From the NCBI GenBank assembly GCA_964428895.1, contig CAYRZU010000054.1:1-25232 (forward strand): a DNA stretch of 25,232 bases, read 5' to 3'. Made by a program: the position numbers and the translations under genes. Of this stretch, positions 1 to 7,808 are shown in pieces. Each line of letters opens with the position of its first letter. The first letter of the stretch is position 1. The DNA is from HyVt-337 sp964428895. Its GTDB lineage: Bacteria > Planctomycetota > Phycisphaerae > SM23-33. The notes under the pieces are model-generated. The model was given only the letters and a program-made list of their open reading frames with translations. It was not told where the DNA came from and made no database searches.

Positions 1-2
1 GC

Positions 3-620
3 TTCAACGGCACGGCCTGGCAGAAGGCGACCGACCCCATGTGGGGCGCGCACGATCTGATCGGCATCGACCCGGCTGAGTTGATCGTCTACGCGGGGGG
101 CAGTCCGTGGCTGGCGTTCGGCGATGCACTCTATAAGACCGAGGGCGTCCCCGTCGGCGTGGCGGTTACCGGTCATGGCGGGTCGAGCGTGCACCAATGG
201 CAGCCGGGCGAAGACCTGTTCGAGTGGATGATGACGCGGATCTGGCAACTGGGGCCGGGCGGCTTTCGGGCGGTGCTGTGGCACCAGGGCGAGTCCGACG
301 TGGAGATGGAGCCGGGGACCTACGTGGAGCGGTTCGCCCGCATGGTCGAGGGTTCGCGGAACCGGGCTCGTTGGCCGATCCCGTGGTTCGCGGCCAAGAC
401 CAGCTACCACAGCCCCGAGATCCCCAAGTGGGACAATCTCCGGGCCGACTTCGACGGCATCTGGGACAGCGGCATTGCATTGCCGGGCCCGGATACCGAT
501 AAGCTCACCGACGATCATCGCGACTTCGACGGGCTGGGCATCCATTTCTCCGTTAAGGGCCTGACCGCCCACGGTAAGATGTGGGCCAAGACGGTTTCGA
601 AATGGTTCGAGACGCAATAG
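3..620 (+). CDS. Sialate O-acetylesterase-like SGNH hydrolase, 3' part
   Basis: This is the C-terminal 205 residues of a gene whose start lies before the window; the frame is open from base 3. The block WHQGESD, followed downstream by GIHFSVKGLTAHG, matches the SASA/DUF303 carbohydrate-esterase family, which removes O-acetyl groups from sugars. In that family the HQGES block helps form the oxyanion region, and a late Asp/His pair completes the triad; the candidate His is in the GIHFS segment. The nucleophile Ser block (GQSN type) would be upstream and is not seen. GHGGSSVHQW resembles the family's conserved GGTxIxxW segment. The substrate is not predictable. The gene ends at TAG 618-620 and is followed by a palindrome. 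Confidence 0.8.
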   Translation, partial: FNGTAWQKATDPMWGAHDLIGIDPAELIVYAGGSPWLAFGDALYKTEGVPVGVAVTGHGGSSVHQWQPGEDLFEWMMTRIWQLGPGGFRAVLWHQGESDVEMEPGTYVERFARMVEGSRNRARWPIPWFAAKTSYHSPEIPKWDNLRADFDGIWDSGIALPGPDTDKLTDDHRDFDGLGIHFSVKGLTAHGKMWAKTVSKWFETQ

Positions 621-642
621 GAACGCGACCCCGACCAACTGA

Positions 643-668
643 GGTGGCGGGACAGGAGCCCCGCCACC
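643..668. repeat. Intergenic palindrome, 9-bp stem
   Basis: GGTGGCGGG (643-651) and CCCGCCACC (660-668) are perfectly complementary around an 8-nt loop. There is no T-tract on either strand, so an intrinsic terminator is not well supported. It lies between the esterase stop and the kinase start. It resembles the palindrome at 9606-9625 in having TGGCGG and CCGCC arms, so it may be a dispersed REP-like element. Confidence 0.55.
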
Positions 669-696
669 CTCGGGAAAAATGGCTAGCAGAGGAACT

Positions 697-1830
697 ATGA
701 GCAAAGGTAACACACCGGACGTAATTGTGGCCGGGCACGTGTGCCTGGACATCATCCCCAGCTTCACCACGGCCGAGGCGAGCCTGGACGAGGTGTTGGT
801 TCCCGGCAAGCTGATCGATATGGGCCAGGCTGTGGTCTCCACGGGCGGGCCGGTCTCCAACACCGGGCTGGCGCTGCATCGGCTGGGCTTGCCGGTCGGG
901 CTGATGGGCAAGGTGGGTGACGATATTTTCGGCCGTGCGATCCTGGAGCTGTTCAGCGCCCAGGGCGCCAGCGTGGACGACATGATCGTGGCCGCCGGCG
1001 AGGCCAGCAGCTACACCGTGGTGCTCAGCCCGCCGGGGATCGATCGGATGTTCCTGCATTGCCCCGGCGCCAACGACACGTATTGCGCCGCCGACCTGGA
1101 CGTTTCGAAGCTGTCCGGCCGGCTGTTGCACTTCGGCTATCCGCCGCTGATGGAACGCATGTATGCCGACGGCGGCGACGAGCTGGCCTCGTTGCTGTCG
1201 GCCGTTCGGGGCAAGGGGCTGACGGTCTCGGTCGATATGGCCCGGCCGGACCCGGCCTCGGCAGCCGGGCAGGCCGACTGGCGGGCGATCCTGGGCAAGG
1301 CCTTGCCGCAGGTGGATATCTTCGCCCCCAGCATCGACGAAACGCTGTTCATGCTCGATCGCGCCAAGTTCGACCAACTGGAAGCTACCGGCGACCTGAT
1401 CGGTAACGTCGACGCGGCTACCATCGCCGACACCGCCGGCGAGCTGCTCGATATGGGCGTGGCCGTCGCAGCCCTGAAGCTGGGCGACCGCGGCCTGTAC
1501 TTGCGGACTACCGACGACGCCGGCCGACTGGCCGATACGGGACGCTGCCAACTGGGCGAGCTGGACGGCTGGCTCGGCAGTGAGCTTTACGGCCCGTGCT
1601 TCCTGGCGAAGGTGGTCGGCACGACCGGCTCGGGCGACTGCACCGTGGCCGGCCTGCTGACGGGCATCCTAAGAGGCTTCACCGCCGAGCAGGCCCACCA
1701 AGCGGGGCTTGCCGTCGGCGCCTGCAACGTAGAAGCCCCCGACGCCACTTCCGGCGTTCCGGCTTGGTCGAAGGTCGAGGCCCGCCTCGCCGCCGGCTGG
1801 AATCGACTCGATAAGACCGTCGATTTCTGA
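697..1830 (+). CDS. PfkB-family carbohydrate/nucleoside kinase
   Basis: This encodes 377 residues of the ribokinase/PfkB fold, which phosphorylates a sugar or nucleoside with ATP in the cytoplasm. The N-terminal glycine-rich signature is seen as STGGPVSNTGLALHRLG followed by GLMGKVGDDIFG. The C-terminal signature GTTGSGD lies at residues 308-314, and D314 is the expected catalytic base. An ATG at 679 is also in frame, but AGAGGA at 688-693 sits just before ATG 697, so the shorter form is preferred. The substrate cannot be read from the sequence. The upstream esterase would fit a carbohydrate-use context, but that is inference. A small membrane protein follows 24 bp downstream and is probably co-transcribed. 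Confidence 0.88.
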   Translation: MSKGNTPDVIVAGHVCLDIIPSFTTAEASLDEVLVPGKLIDMGQAVVSTGGPVSNTGLALHRLGLPVGLMGKVGDDIFGRAILELFSAQGASVDDMIVAAGEASSYTVVLSPPGIDRMFLHCPGANDTYCAADLDVSKLSGRLLHFGYPPLMERMYADGGDELASLLSAVRGKGLTVSVDMARPDPASAAGQADWRAILGKALPQVDIFAPSIDETLFMLDRAKFDQLEATGDLIGNVDAATIADTAGELLDMGVAVAALKLGDRGLYLRTTDDAGRLADTGRCQLGELDGWLGSELYGPCFLAKVVGTTGSGDCTVAGLLTGILRGFTAEQAHQAGLAVGACNVEAPDATSGVPAWSKVEARLAAGWNRLDKTVDF

Positions 1831-1854
1831 GTTGCCCAACGGAGCCTTGCGCTA

Positions 1855-2259
1855 GTGACCGAAGACAGCGACAACGCTGCATCGCGGCCTTACACCAAGC
1901 TTGGTTTCTATGCGGCCAGTGGGGCCGGGGCGTTGATCCTGGCCGGCCTGGTCTACTATGCCGTGACCGTCCGTCCTCCCTGGCCGGAGTCCGGCCCGAT
2001 CTGGGTGCATATCGCTGCGTGGTCGGCTGTGTTGGCGGCCGTTTCCGTCGGCGGATACCGATTGGCCGGAGTAGCACTTGGGCTCTGTCTGGCCGGTCTT
2101 GGCGCCCACGTTGTCTTGGCCATTGTGGGCCTCGTCGGGGCCACCGGTTACTCGACGCCCATGGCCCTCTACATGATCGACGGGTGCATATCCTCCTTCT
2201 GCTGGCTCGTCTTCCTTGCCGCTGCCGTGGAGGCCCGAAAGGTACGCCGACCGCGTTGA
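1855..2259 (+). CDS. Small four-helix membrane protein of unknown function
   Basis: This 134-residue protein starts at GTG 1855, with GGAG at 1841-1844. I do not recognise a family. Four hydrophobic segments are visible: roughly residues 18-41, 50-71, 72-97 and a last one near SSFCWLVFLAAAVEA. The N-terminus is short and polar and the C-terminus is basic (KVRRPR), consistent with an inner-membrane protein whose C-terminus is cytoplasmic. It lies 24 bp after the PfkB kinase on the same strand, so an operon is likely. The reading frame has typical high third-position GC, which supports real coding. No catalytic motif is seen. Confidence 0.65.
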   Translation: MTEDSDNAASRPYTKLGFYAASGAGALILAGLVYYAVTVRPPWPESGPIWVHIAAWSAVLAAVSVGGYRLAGVALGLCLAGLGAHVVLAIVGLVGATGYSTPMALYMIDGCISSFCWLVFLAAAVEARKVRRPR

Positions 2260-2471
2260 ATCCGTAGGGGGAGCTTGTTGCCCGCTATCATCTCATCTTC
2301 GGCGTCGAAATAGACCTCAAGAAATCCACAAGTAAGTCATAAGTGCTGTTGCTTAAATAGGATAGCATCCCATTCTTTTTCGCCAAAACTTCGCCCAGAC
2401 TCCGTATATACCCTAAGTTTCCTATAGCTCCCAGATTAACACACCTCTTAGGGAGCTAGGAGGCTGGGCAG
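2260..2471 (+). other. AT-richer intergenic leader with hairpin around the SD
   Basis: This 212-bp stretch is visibly richer in A and T than its surroundings and has no coding signal. It should hold the promoter of the downstream lipoprotein remnant, but no convincing -35/-10 pair was found; TATATA at 2405-2410 has no good -35. TAGCTCCC (2425-2432) and GGGAGCTA (2451-2458) form an 8-bp inverted repeat. Its right arm abuts AGGAGG (2458-2463), an ideal Shine-Dalgarno 8 nt from ATG 2472. A hairpin here could mask the ribosome site. Confidence 0.45.
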
Positions 2472-3130
2472 ATGCGGAGGAATGGGAAGATTGGCGCTGT
2501 GGCGGCGCTGGCGTTGGTTTTGGCTTTGGGAAGCGGGTGCGACCCGCTGGTTCAACTGAATATCGATAAGGCCGACAATGGCCTGGTGGTGGTCCTGCCC
2601 GTCATCTGGCTGAGCGGATCGTCAACTATAAAGCCGAGCATCCCGGCGCCCCGGTCTATCTGATCGGCCACAGCGGCGGAACGGCCATCGCGGTCTGGAC
2701 AGCCGAGGCCTTGCCCGACGGCGTTCAGGTCGAGGGGATGTTCCTGCTGGCCTCGAGCCTGTCGCCCGGCTACAACCTGTCCCGCGCGGTCGCCAAGACG
2801 CGGGGGCAGATCGTCAACGTCTACTCCAGTCACGACAACGCGCTGCTGGGCAACGGTACGAGCATCATTGGCACCATGGACGGGCGGTTCTCGCCGTCGG
2901 CGGGCAAGCTGGGCTTCAGCGGGCGCGGCGGATGGGGCTACAACGGCAAGTTGGTCCAGATCGGTTGGACCCCCGCGATGCGTAAGGCCGGCTACTTCGG
3001 CGACCACTTCAGCGTTTGCTCGTCGGCGTTCGTGGCCGACTACCTGGCCCCCCGCATGGAAGGCCAAGCGGCCGTCCCCGCCGTGGCGGCCGTTCGTTTG
3101 AGCCCCCAGCGGCTGACAGCCACGCGATAG
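2472..3130 (+). pseudogene. Broken lipoprotein alpha/beta hydrolase
   Basis: Two out-of-phase pieces look like one gene. The first begins at ATG 2472 with a perfect SD and encodes a lipoprotein signal peptide with lipobox LGSGC (C23), then a first beta strand (NGLVVVLP). That frame stops at 2663 after about 20 unlike residues. From about 2600 a second frame is coding without its own start: RHLAERIVNYKAEHPGAPVY leads into the nucleophile elbow GHSGG (2666-2680, Ser codon 2672) and runs to TAG 3130. A later Asp (YSSHDNALL) and His (GDHFSV) would complete the triad. The segment expected between the first strand and the helix before GHSGG is missing, so I infer an out-of-frame internal deletion near 2600. 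A sequencing or assembly error would look similar. Confidence 0.7.
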
Positions 3131-3147
3131 CTCAACAAAAACGGCGC

Positions 3148-3177
3148 TTGGCCGCCGCGCGAACGACTGCATATACT
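3148..3177 (+). promoter_or_regulatory. Candidate sigma-70 promoter for the glycosyltransferase
   Basis: TTGGCC (3148-3153) and TATACT (3172-3177) are separated by 18 bp. The predicted start point near 3184 would leave a leader of only about 10 nt before ATG 3195. There is no clear Shine-Dalgarno before that ATG. Confidence 0.45.
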
Positions 3178-3194
3178 CCGTTGCCGACGAAACC

Positions 3195-4304
3195 ATGAGC
3201 GAGGCGACGGACAAGAAACGGATTCTCTACGGTGTGCACGGCTATGGGCGTGGGCATGCGGCCCGCGCTCAGGCTATTCTGCCGGACCTGACCCAGCGCT
3301 ACGACGTGCTGGTGCTCGCTGGCGACGACGCCTACGACCAACTCCACGCCGATTACGACGTCCGCCGCATTCCAGTCCTGCGGTACTACCACACTCCCGA
3401 CGGCAAGCGCTCCAACTGGCTGACGGCCAAGCACGGGCTGGAGAGCTTCGGCGATCTGTGGTTCCGCGGCGAGGGCATGCGGCAGGTCCAGCAGATCATG
3501 CGGGAGTTCCGCCCGGACGTGGTGCTATCGGATTCGGAGACCTGGAGTCTCCACGCCGCTCAGAAGGTGGGCGTCCCGCGGATCAGCTTCGACCACTACG
3601 GCATCATCGTGCACTGTCACCTGGAGATGTCGGCCATGGATCATCTGATCTGTTCGGCCGAGTCGTTGGTCTATCGCATGCTGGTGGGGCATCCGGATCG
3701 GGCGATTGTGGTGGCGTTCTACGAGGGGATGCCGCGGCATGAGTCGGTCAGTGTGGTCGGCCCGCTGATCCGCAAAGAGGCCCGGGCCATCACGCCCACC
3801 GATGACGGGCATCTGCTGACGTACTTCTCCAACTCGCGCATTAATTTCACCGACCAAATCGCCGCCGCCCTGGAGCAGTTGGACTGTCCGGTGAAGGTCT
3901 ACGGCCCCAAGGGGGAGGGCCGCTCCGGCAACGTTGAGTACTGTCCCATCGGCAACGAGCCGTTCCTGCGGGACCTGGCCTCGGCCCGGGCGGTGTTTTG
4001 CACGGCCGGCAACCAACTAATCTCCGAGGCCATCCACTTCGGCAAGCCCCTCCTGCTGATGCCTGAACAAGCTCTCGAGCAGCGGCTCAACGCCCAATAC
4101 ATCGAGCGGTGGGGGGGCGGACAGGCGACCATCCGAGACGAAGTGACGGTCGAGCTTCTGCAAGGCTTCCTGGTCCGGCGAGACGAGATGGCCGCCAACA
4201 TCATCGAGCATCGTCGCGACGGCCTCGCCGAGGCCCTGGCCGCCATCGACCGCGCCGTGACCGAACTGACGGTCGGCCCGGGCCGCGCCAAAGGAGCGCA
4301 ATGA
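3195..4304 (+). CDS. MJ1255/VC2487-type GT-B glycosyltransferase
   Basis: This 369-residue protein resembles the MurG/UDP-glycosyltransferase-like GT-B family often annotated MJ1255/VC2487. The N-terminal loop GYGRGHAARA (residues 16-25) is the typical glycine-rich acceptor-side motif. The C-terminal nucleotide-sugar site is represented by CTAGNQLISEA (from residue 269) followed by FGKPLLLMPEQALEQRLNA, as in other GT-B enzymes. It probably transfers a sugar at the cytoplasmic membrane face; donor and acceptor are unknown. It appears to be a single-gene unit, with a promoter-like pair just upstream and a strong hairpin beginning at its own stop codon. No signal peptide or TM segment is seen. 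Confidence 0.78.
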   Translation: MSEATDKKRILYGVHGYGRGHAARAQAILPDLTQRYDVLVLAGDDAYDQLHADYDVRRIPVLRYYHTPDGKRSNWLTAKHGLESFGDLWFRGEGMRQVQQIMREFRPDVVLSDSETWSLHAAQKVGVPRISFDHYGIIVHCHLEMSAMDHLICSAESLVYRMLVGHPDRAIVVAFYEGMPRHESVSVVGPLIRKEARAITPTDDGHLLTYFSNSRINFTDQIAAALEQLDCPVKVYGPKGEGRSGNVEYCPIGNEPFLRDLASARAVFCTAGNQLISEAIHFGKPLLLMPEQALEQRLNAQYIERWGGGQATIRDEVTVELLQGFLVRRDEMAANIIEHRRDGLAEALAAIDRAVTELTVGPGRAKGAQ

Positions 4305-4334
4305 AAAGCGCCGCACGAGGGGCGCGGCGCTTTT
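4304..4334 (+). terminator. Hairpin terminator overlapping the glycosyltransferase stop
   Basis: AAAAGCGCCGC (4304-4314) and GCGGCGCTTTT (4324-4334) form a perfect 11-bp stem with a 9-nt loop. The first A belongs to the TGA stop codon. The flanking A and T runs could make it work in both directions, although the T run is only four long. Confidence 0.7.
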
Positions 4335-4408
4335 GCCCGGCAGGGCGGAGCTATTGAAGAAGCTTTGAAGGAGTCTGTTTCTTTCGTCACGGAATTCTAG
4401 GCCTCCCA

Positions 4409-4439
4409 GCCGCCATCTGCAGGTTTTGGCGGCATTTTT
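4409..4439 (+). terminator. Second candidate rho-independent terminator
   Basis: GCCGCCA (4409-4415) pairs with TGGCGGC (4427-4433) around an 11-nt loop. An A and five T residues follow (4434-4439). It lies between the glycosyltransferase and tadA and would back up the terminator at 4304-4334. Confidence 0.5.
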
Positions 4440-4477
4440 CGCGGGGGATCGGCCCGGGGGATCGGTAGGATGAATCC

Positions 4478-4957
4478 ATGAACGATTCGGCCATCGACCC
4501 CGACCAGCGGTTCATGGATGCCGCTCTTGCCGAAGCGATGGCGGCCCAGGCGGCCGGGGATGTGCCCATCGGCGCCGTGATCGTTCGGGCCGGCGAAACA
4601 ATCGCCGCCGCCCACAATCGCCGCGCCATCGACAGAGACCCCACCGCCCACGCCGAGTTGTTGGCCATCCGCGCCGCGGCCCAGGCCCTTGGCGACTGGC
4701 GCCTGACAGGCTGTCAGCTTTACGTCACGCTCGAGCCGTGCTGCATGTGTGCCGGGGCCATCGTGCTGGCCCGGATCGACCGCCTCATCTACGGCGCCGC
4801 CGACCCCAAGGCCGGGGCCGTCAGCACCCTCTACCAGCTCTGTAACGATGACCGCCTTAACCACACCGTCGAGGTGACCACCGGCGTCGCCGCCGACCGG
4901 TGCGGGCAACTGCTGACGGAGTTCTTCCAAGCCCAACGCGCCATGGGGAAGAAGTGA
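4478..4957 (+). CDS. tadA: tRNA-specific adenosine deaminase
   Basis: This 159-residue cytidine-deaminase-fold enzyme is expected to convert adenosine 34 to inosine in the anticodon of tRNA-Arg(ACG). The zinc and catalytic motifs are intact: H58-A-E60 (zinc His and proton-shuttling Glu) and P87-C-C-M-C91 (zinc Cys residues C88 and C91). PIGAVIV and the N (AHNRR) before HAE also fit the family, as does the length. No Shine-Dalgarno is evident. TAGGAT (4466-4471) lies six bases before the ATG and could be a -10 giving a leaderless mRNA, but no good -35 was found. The convergent Sel1-repeat gene ends 8 bp downstream. Confidence 0.93.
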   Translation: MNDSAIDPDQRFMDAALAEAMAAQAAGDVPIGAVIVRAGETIAAAHNRRAIDRDPTAHAELLAIRAAAQALGDWRLTGCQLYVTLEPCCMCAGAIVLARIDRLIYGAADPKAGAVSTLYQLCNDDRLNHTVEVTTGVAADRCGQLLTEFFQAQRAMGKK

Positions 4958-4965
4958 CCGATCGC

Positions 4966-6264
4966 CTAGTTGTCTTTCTCTAAGCGATCGAGGGCCTCTT
5001 GGGCCGCTTTGGTGTAGATCGATTCGGCCGTCGGCGTCGCAAGCACTCTCCGGTACCACTTGGCCGCTTCAGCCGTATCCTTGTCGACGCCTCGGCCGGT
5101 CTCGTAGATCGTAGCGATCTTGAGCATCGCGTCGATGACTCCGGTGTCGGCGGCCTTGCCGTACCATTTCAGCGCTTCCGGGGTATCTCGTTCTATTCCC
5201 TCCCCGGAGTGATACGCTTGGCCGAGATAGTACATGGAGGCGGGAAAGCCCTTGTCTGCGGCTTTGCGGTACCATCTGACCGCTTCGACCGAGTCCCTGT
5301 CGACGCTGTGTCCCTGCGAGTAGGCGAGGCCAACGAAGTGCATCCCCCGAGCGCTCCCGGCATCGGCGGCCTTGCGGTACCATCGGACCGCCTCACGGAT
5401 GTCGTGCTCGACCTCCTTGCCTCGGTAGTACATCAGGCCAAGGCGGACCATGGCCTCGGCGTCGCCGCTTTCGGCGGCTTTGCGCGTCAGTTCGAAGGCC
5501 GTCTCATCGCTGACATCCTCGCCACGTTCAGCCTTCAGACGGGCTCTCTTCTTGGCTTCTTGGGCCTGCAGTGTGGCGACCTCCTTCTCGAGGGCCTCCT
5601 CGGCCTTGCGCTGCCACTCCGCCGCCTTGGCCGCATTCTTGCGCACGCCTTTCCCGCTGGTGTACATACGCGCCAACTGACTCATCGCGTCTCTATCCCC
5701 GAGCTCGGCCGCTTTCTGAAACCACTTGGCCGCTTGGGTTGGATCTGCCTTGACCCCTAGTCCGTGCATGTAGGCCGAGCCCAATTCGTAGGTCCCTTTC
5801 GGATGCTTGAGTTCGGCCGCCCTGCGATAGCAGGCCACCGCTTTGGCTGTATCCGCGTCGACGCCGACCCCCATGCGGTACATGGCGTCGCCGGATCCGG
5901 CCTCGCCGGCCTTGATGTACCACTCGGCCGCCCTGGCCAGACGGGCCTCTGCGGTCTGGAGGTCTTCGCCGGTCTGATTCCCCTCGCTCAAGAGGCCCAT
6001 CCCATACATGCCGAAACCGTTACCGCCCTCGGCAGCCTTGGTGCACCATTTGAGGGCTTCCGCATAGTCTTTCTCGACCTCGTTCCCTTCGAGATAGAGA
6101 TGGCCCAGGCGGGCCATGGCGTCGGCGTCGCCGCTTTCGGCCTTGGTCCGCAGGGCGGCGAGTTCCTCGTCAGCGGCAGATGTTCCAGGCCAGACGGCCG
6201 GAACCGCCAGGGCCACGACGACCCATGCTGCGACGGAAAGACGACCAGCTCTTGTATTCATCAT
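4966..6264 (-). CDS. Secreted Sel1-repeat protein
   Basis: A Sec signal peptide (hydrophobic AAWVVVALAVPAVW, then GTSAADEE) precedes about nine Sel1-like repeats, each an alpha-alpha hairpin of roughly 36 residues. Recurring cores read like AMxxLGxxYxxGxxVxxDxxEAxKWYxKAA. One repeat is shortened (the VDADTAKAVACYRRAAE unit), and an unusual Glu/Lys/Arg-rich helical linker with QAQEAKKRARLKAERGED splits the array into five plus four repeats. Such proteins are usually periplasmic scaffolds for protein-protein contact. A TTG codon three codons upstream is in frame, but ATG at 6264 or 6261 is the likelier start. The gene is alone on the minus strand and diverges from the CBS-domain gene. No partner can be named. 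Confidence 0.85.
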   Translation of the reverse strand: MMNTRAGRLSVAAWVVVALAVPAVWPGTSAADEELAALRTKAESGDADAMARLGHLYLEGNEVEKDYAEALKWCTKAAEGGNGFGMYGMGLLSEGNQTGEDLQTAEARLARAAEWYIKAGEAGSGDAMYRMGVGVDADTAKAVACYRRAAELKHPKGTYELGSAYMHGLGVKADPTQAAKWFQKAAELGDRDAMSQLARMYTSGKGVRKNAAKAAEWQRKAEEALEKEVATLQAQEAKKRARLKAERGEDVSDETAFELTRKAAESGDAEAMVRLGLMYYRGKEVEHDIREAVRWYRKAADAGSARGMHFVGLAYSQGHSVDRDSVEAVRWYRKAADKGFPASMYYLGQAYHSGEGIERDTPEALKWYGKAADTGVIDAMLKIATIYETGRGVDKDTAEAAKWYRRVLATPTAESIYTKAAQEALDRLEKDN

Positions 6265-6392
6265 AAGCCCCAATGTGCACGTGTTTGACCGACGGCCACT
6301 TCGGCGGCCCGGTCGTTCCTTGGACGGACATCATTGAATCAAGAAGACCTCCCAATATCCACTTGCGTGTGACCGATTACGTCTGAATTGCC

Positions 6393-6420
6393 TTGTTGCT
6401 TTTCGGGTAGCCGGTAAGAT
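6393..6420 (+). promoter_or_regulatory. Candidate promoter of the CorC-like gene
   Basis: TTGTTG (6393-6398) and TAAGAT (6415-6420) are 16 bp apart. The ATG at 6419, the first in-frame start of the downstream gene, falls inside the -10 box. If this promoter is real, that ATG cannot be translated and a later start is used. Confidence 0.4.
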
Positions 6421-6463
6421 GGGCGTCACGGCATCGCCGCGTCCCCAGTGGGACGGCTGTGAG

Positions 6464-7795
6464 ATGCGCCCCGCACAGCGATTCCGGCGGCAACGATGGG
6501 GCGATTTGGCTGGAGTGACACAAAACGTGCTGCATCCTCTAATGTGGGTCGTGATTGTCTCGGCGGCCCTATCCGGATTCTTCGCCCTCACGGGCTACGC
6601 GCTACGGGCCTTTCGCCGGGTCGAGTTGGAAGACGCCTTCTCCGGCGACCGAGGCCGACGCCGTCTGGCAACCCTCGACCGCCACCTGCAGGCCTTCCGG
6701 TTGATGTCCGCGCTGCTGCGGATCTTGGCCAACCTGGCGCTCGTGGTGGCGGTGGTGGAACTGTTCGAACTGACGACCTGGATCGATTTCCTCGCGCCGC
6801 TGGGGATCTCGCTGGCCGTCATCGGCCTGGTCGGCGTGGCCATTCCCCACGCCTGGGCCGAACACGGCGGCGAGCGCGTGCTGGCGGCCACCCTCGAGCC
6901 GATGCTGGCGCTGCGGTTCCTACTATGGCCCGTGATCGGCCTGATGCAGATTTTCGACCTCCCCATCCGCCGGCTGACGGGCAAATCCGACGAGCCGGAC
7001 GAAAACGGCGAGGCCGCCAAGCAGGAGGTCCTCCAGGCCGCCGCCGAAGGCCAGGCCGAGGGCTCCGTCGACGCTGAAGAGGTCGAGATGATCGAGTCCG
7101 TCATGGAACTCGATGAGACCGCCGCCGGCGAGATCATGACCCCGCGGACCGACATCTTCGCCCTGGCCATCGAGACCACCTTCGCCGAGGCGTGCACCGC
7201 CATCAACGAGGCCGGCCATACCCGCGTGCCGGTCTACGAGGACGACCTCGACAATATCGTCGGTGTGATCTACGCCAAGGACCTGCTCAAGTACTTCGGC
7301 GCCGCCGAGCCACCGGCACTGGCCGAGATCATGCACAAGCCGTTCTTCGTGCCCGAGCCGAAATCGCTGGATGAACTGCTGACCGAGTTCCGCGCCCGCC
7401 GTCAGCACATGGCCGTCGTGCTCGACGAGTACGGCGGGACGGCCGGGCTGGTCACGGTCGAGGATATCCTCGAAGAGATCGTCGGCGAGATTTCCGACGA
7501 GTACGACAAGCCCGAACCCGAGCCGATCACGCTGATCGATGAAACCACTGCCGAAATCGACGGGCGGTTCTACATCGACGACCTCAACGACGTCCTCAAA
7601 CTCAAGATCCCCGAAGATGAGGACTACGACACCGCCGCCGGCCTGGTCGTCAGCGAACTCGGCCACATCGGCGAAATCGGAGAGACCATCGAAGCCTTCG
7701 GCGCCCGCTTCACCGTCCTGGCCGCCGACGAACGAAAGATCACAAGGCTGAAGGTGGAGGTCCTCGACGAGGACGAAGCCGAAGAAGGGGCGTAG
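6464..7795 (+). CDS. CorC/HlyC-type CNNM-CBS membrane protein
   Basis: The order of parts matches the CorC/HlyC (UPF0053) family. An N-terminal CNNM-like membrane domain with about four hydrophobic segments comes first. A CBS pair begins near E223-I-M-T-P-R228 and includes the DEYGG motif (from D321) before LVTVEDILEEIVGEI. A C-terminal CorC_HlyC domain follows. Members are tied to Mg2+/Co2+ efflux or resistance; the ion here is unknown. The start is uncertain: ATG 6419 overlaps a likely -10 box, ATG 6464 is used here, and GTG 6527 (preceded by GGAG at 6512-6515) would begin right at the CNNM domain. The membrane domain is rather divergent. An anchored unknown protein follows after 13 bp. Confidence 0.85.
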   Translation: MRPAQRFRRQRWGDLAGVTQNVLHPLMWVVIVSAALSGFFALTGYALRAFRRVELEDAFSGDRGRRRLATLDRHLQAFRLMSALLRILANLALVVAVVELFELTTWIDFLAPLGISLAVIGLVGVAIPHAWAEHGGERVLAATLEPMLALRFLLWPVIGLMQIFDLPIRRLTGKSDEPDENGEAAKQEVLQAAAEGQAEGSVDAEEVEMIESVMELDETAAGEIMTPRTDIFALAIETTFAEACTAINEAGHTRVPVYEDDLDNIVGVIYAKDLLKYFGAAEPPALAEIMHKPFFVPEPKSLDELLTEFRARRQHMAVVLDEYGGTAGLVTVEDILEEIVGEISDEYDKPEPEPITLIDETTAEIDGRFYIDDLNDVLKLKIPEDEDYDTAAGLVVSELGHIGEIGETIEAFGARFTVLAADERKITRLKVEVLDEDEAEEGA

Positions 7796-7808
7796 CAAGG
7801 GGCCGGCT

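Noticed and set aside
553..1551. A 332-codon minus-strand frame, and similar long minus frames at 6923-7837, 8317-9297, 10073-10999 and 20185-21243
   Set aside because: Each mirrors a clear + strand gene (PfkB, CorC-like, URO-D 1, the 9716 membrane protein and lipoprotein genes, and FtsH) and shows only shadow composition.
2260..2471. A small RNA gene or tRNA in the AT-richer spacer
   Set aside because: No cloverleaf, CCA end or terminator was found; only the 8-bp inverted repeat near the Shine-Dalgarno is supported.
2472..3130. Two separate genes (2472-2663 and 2711-3130)
   Set aside because: The second has no Shine-Dalgarno at its first ATG, and its frame codes upstream of that ATG through the GHSGG elbow. 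The pair reads as one broken hydrolase.
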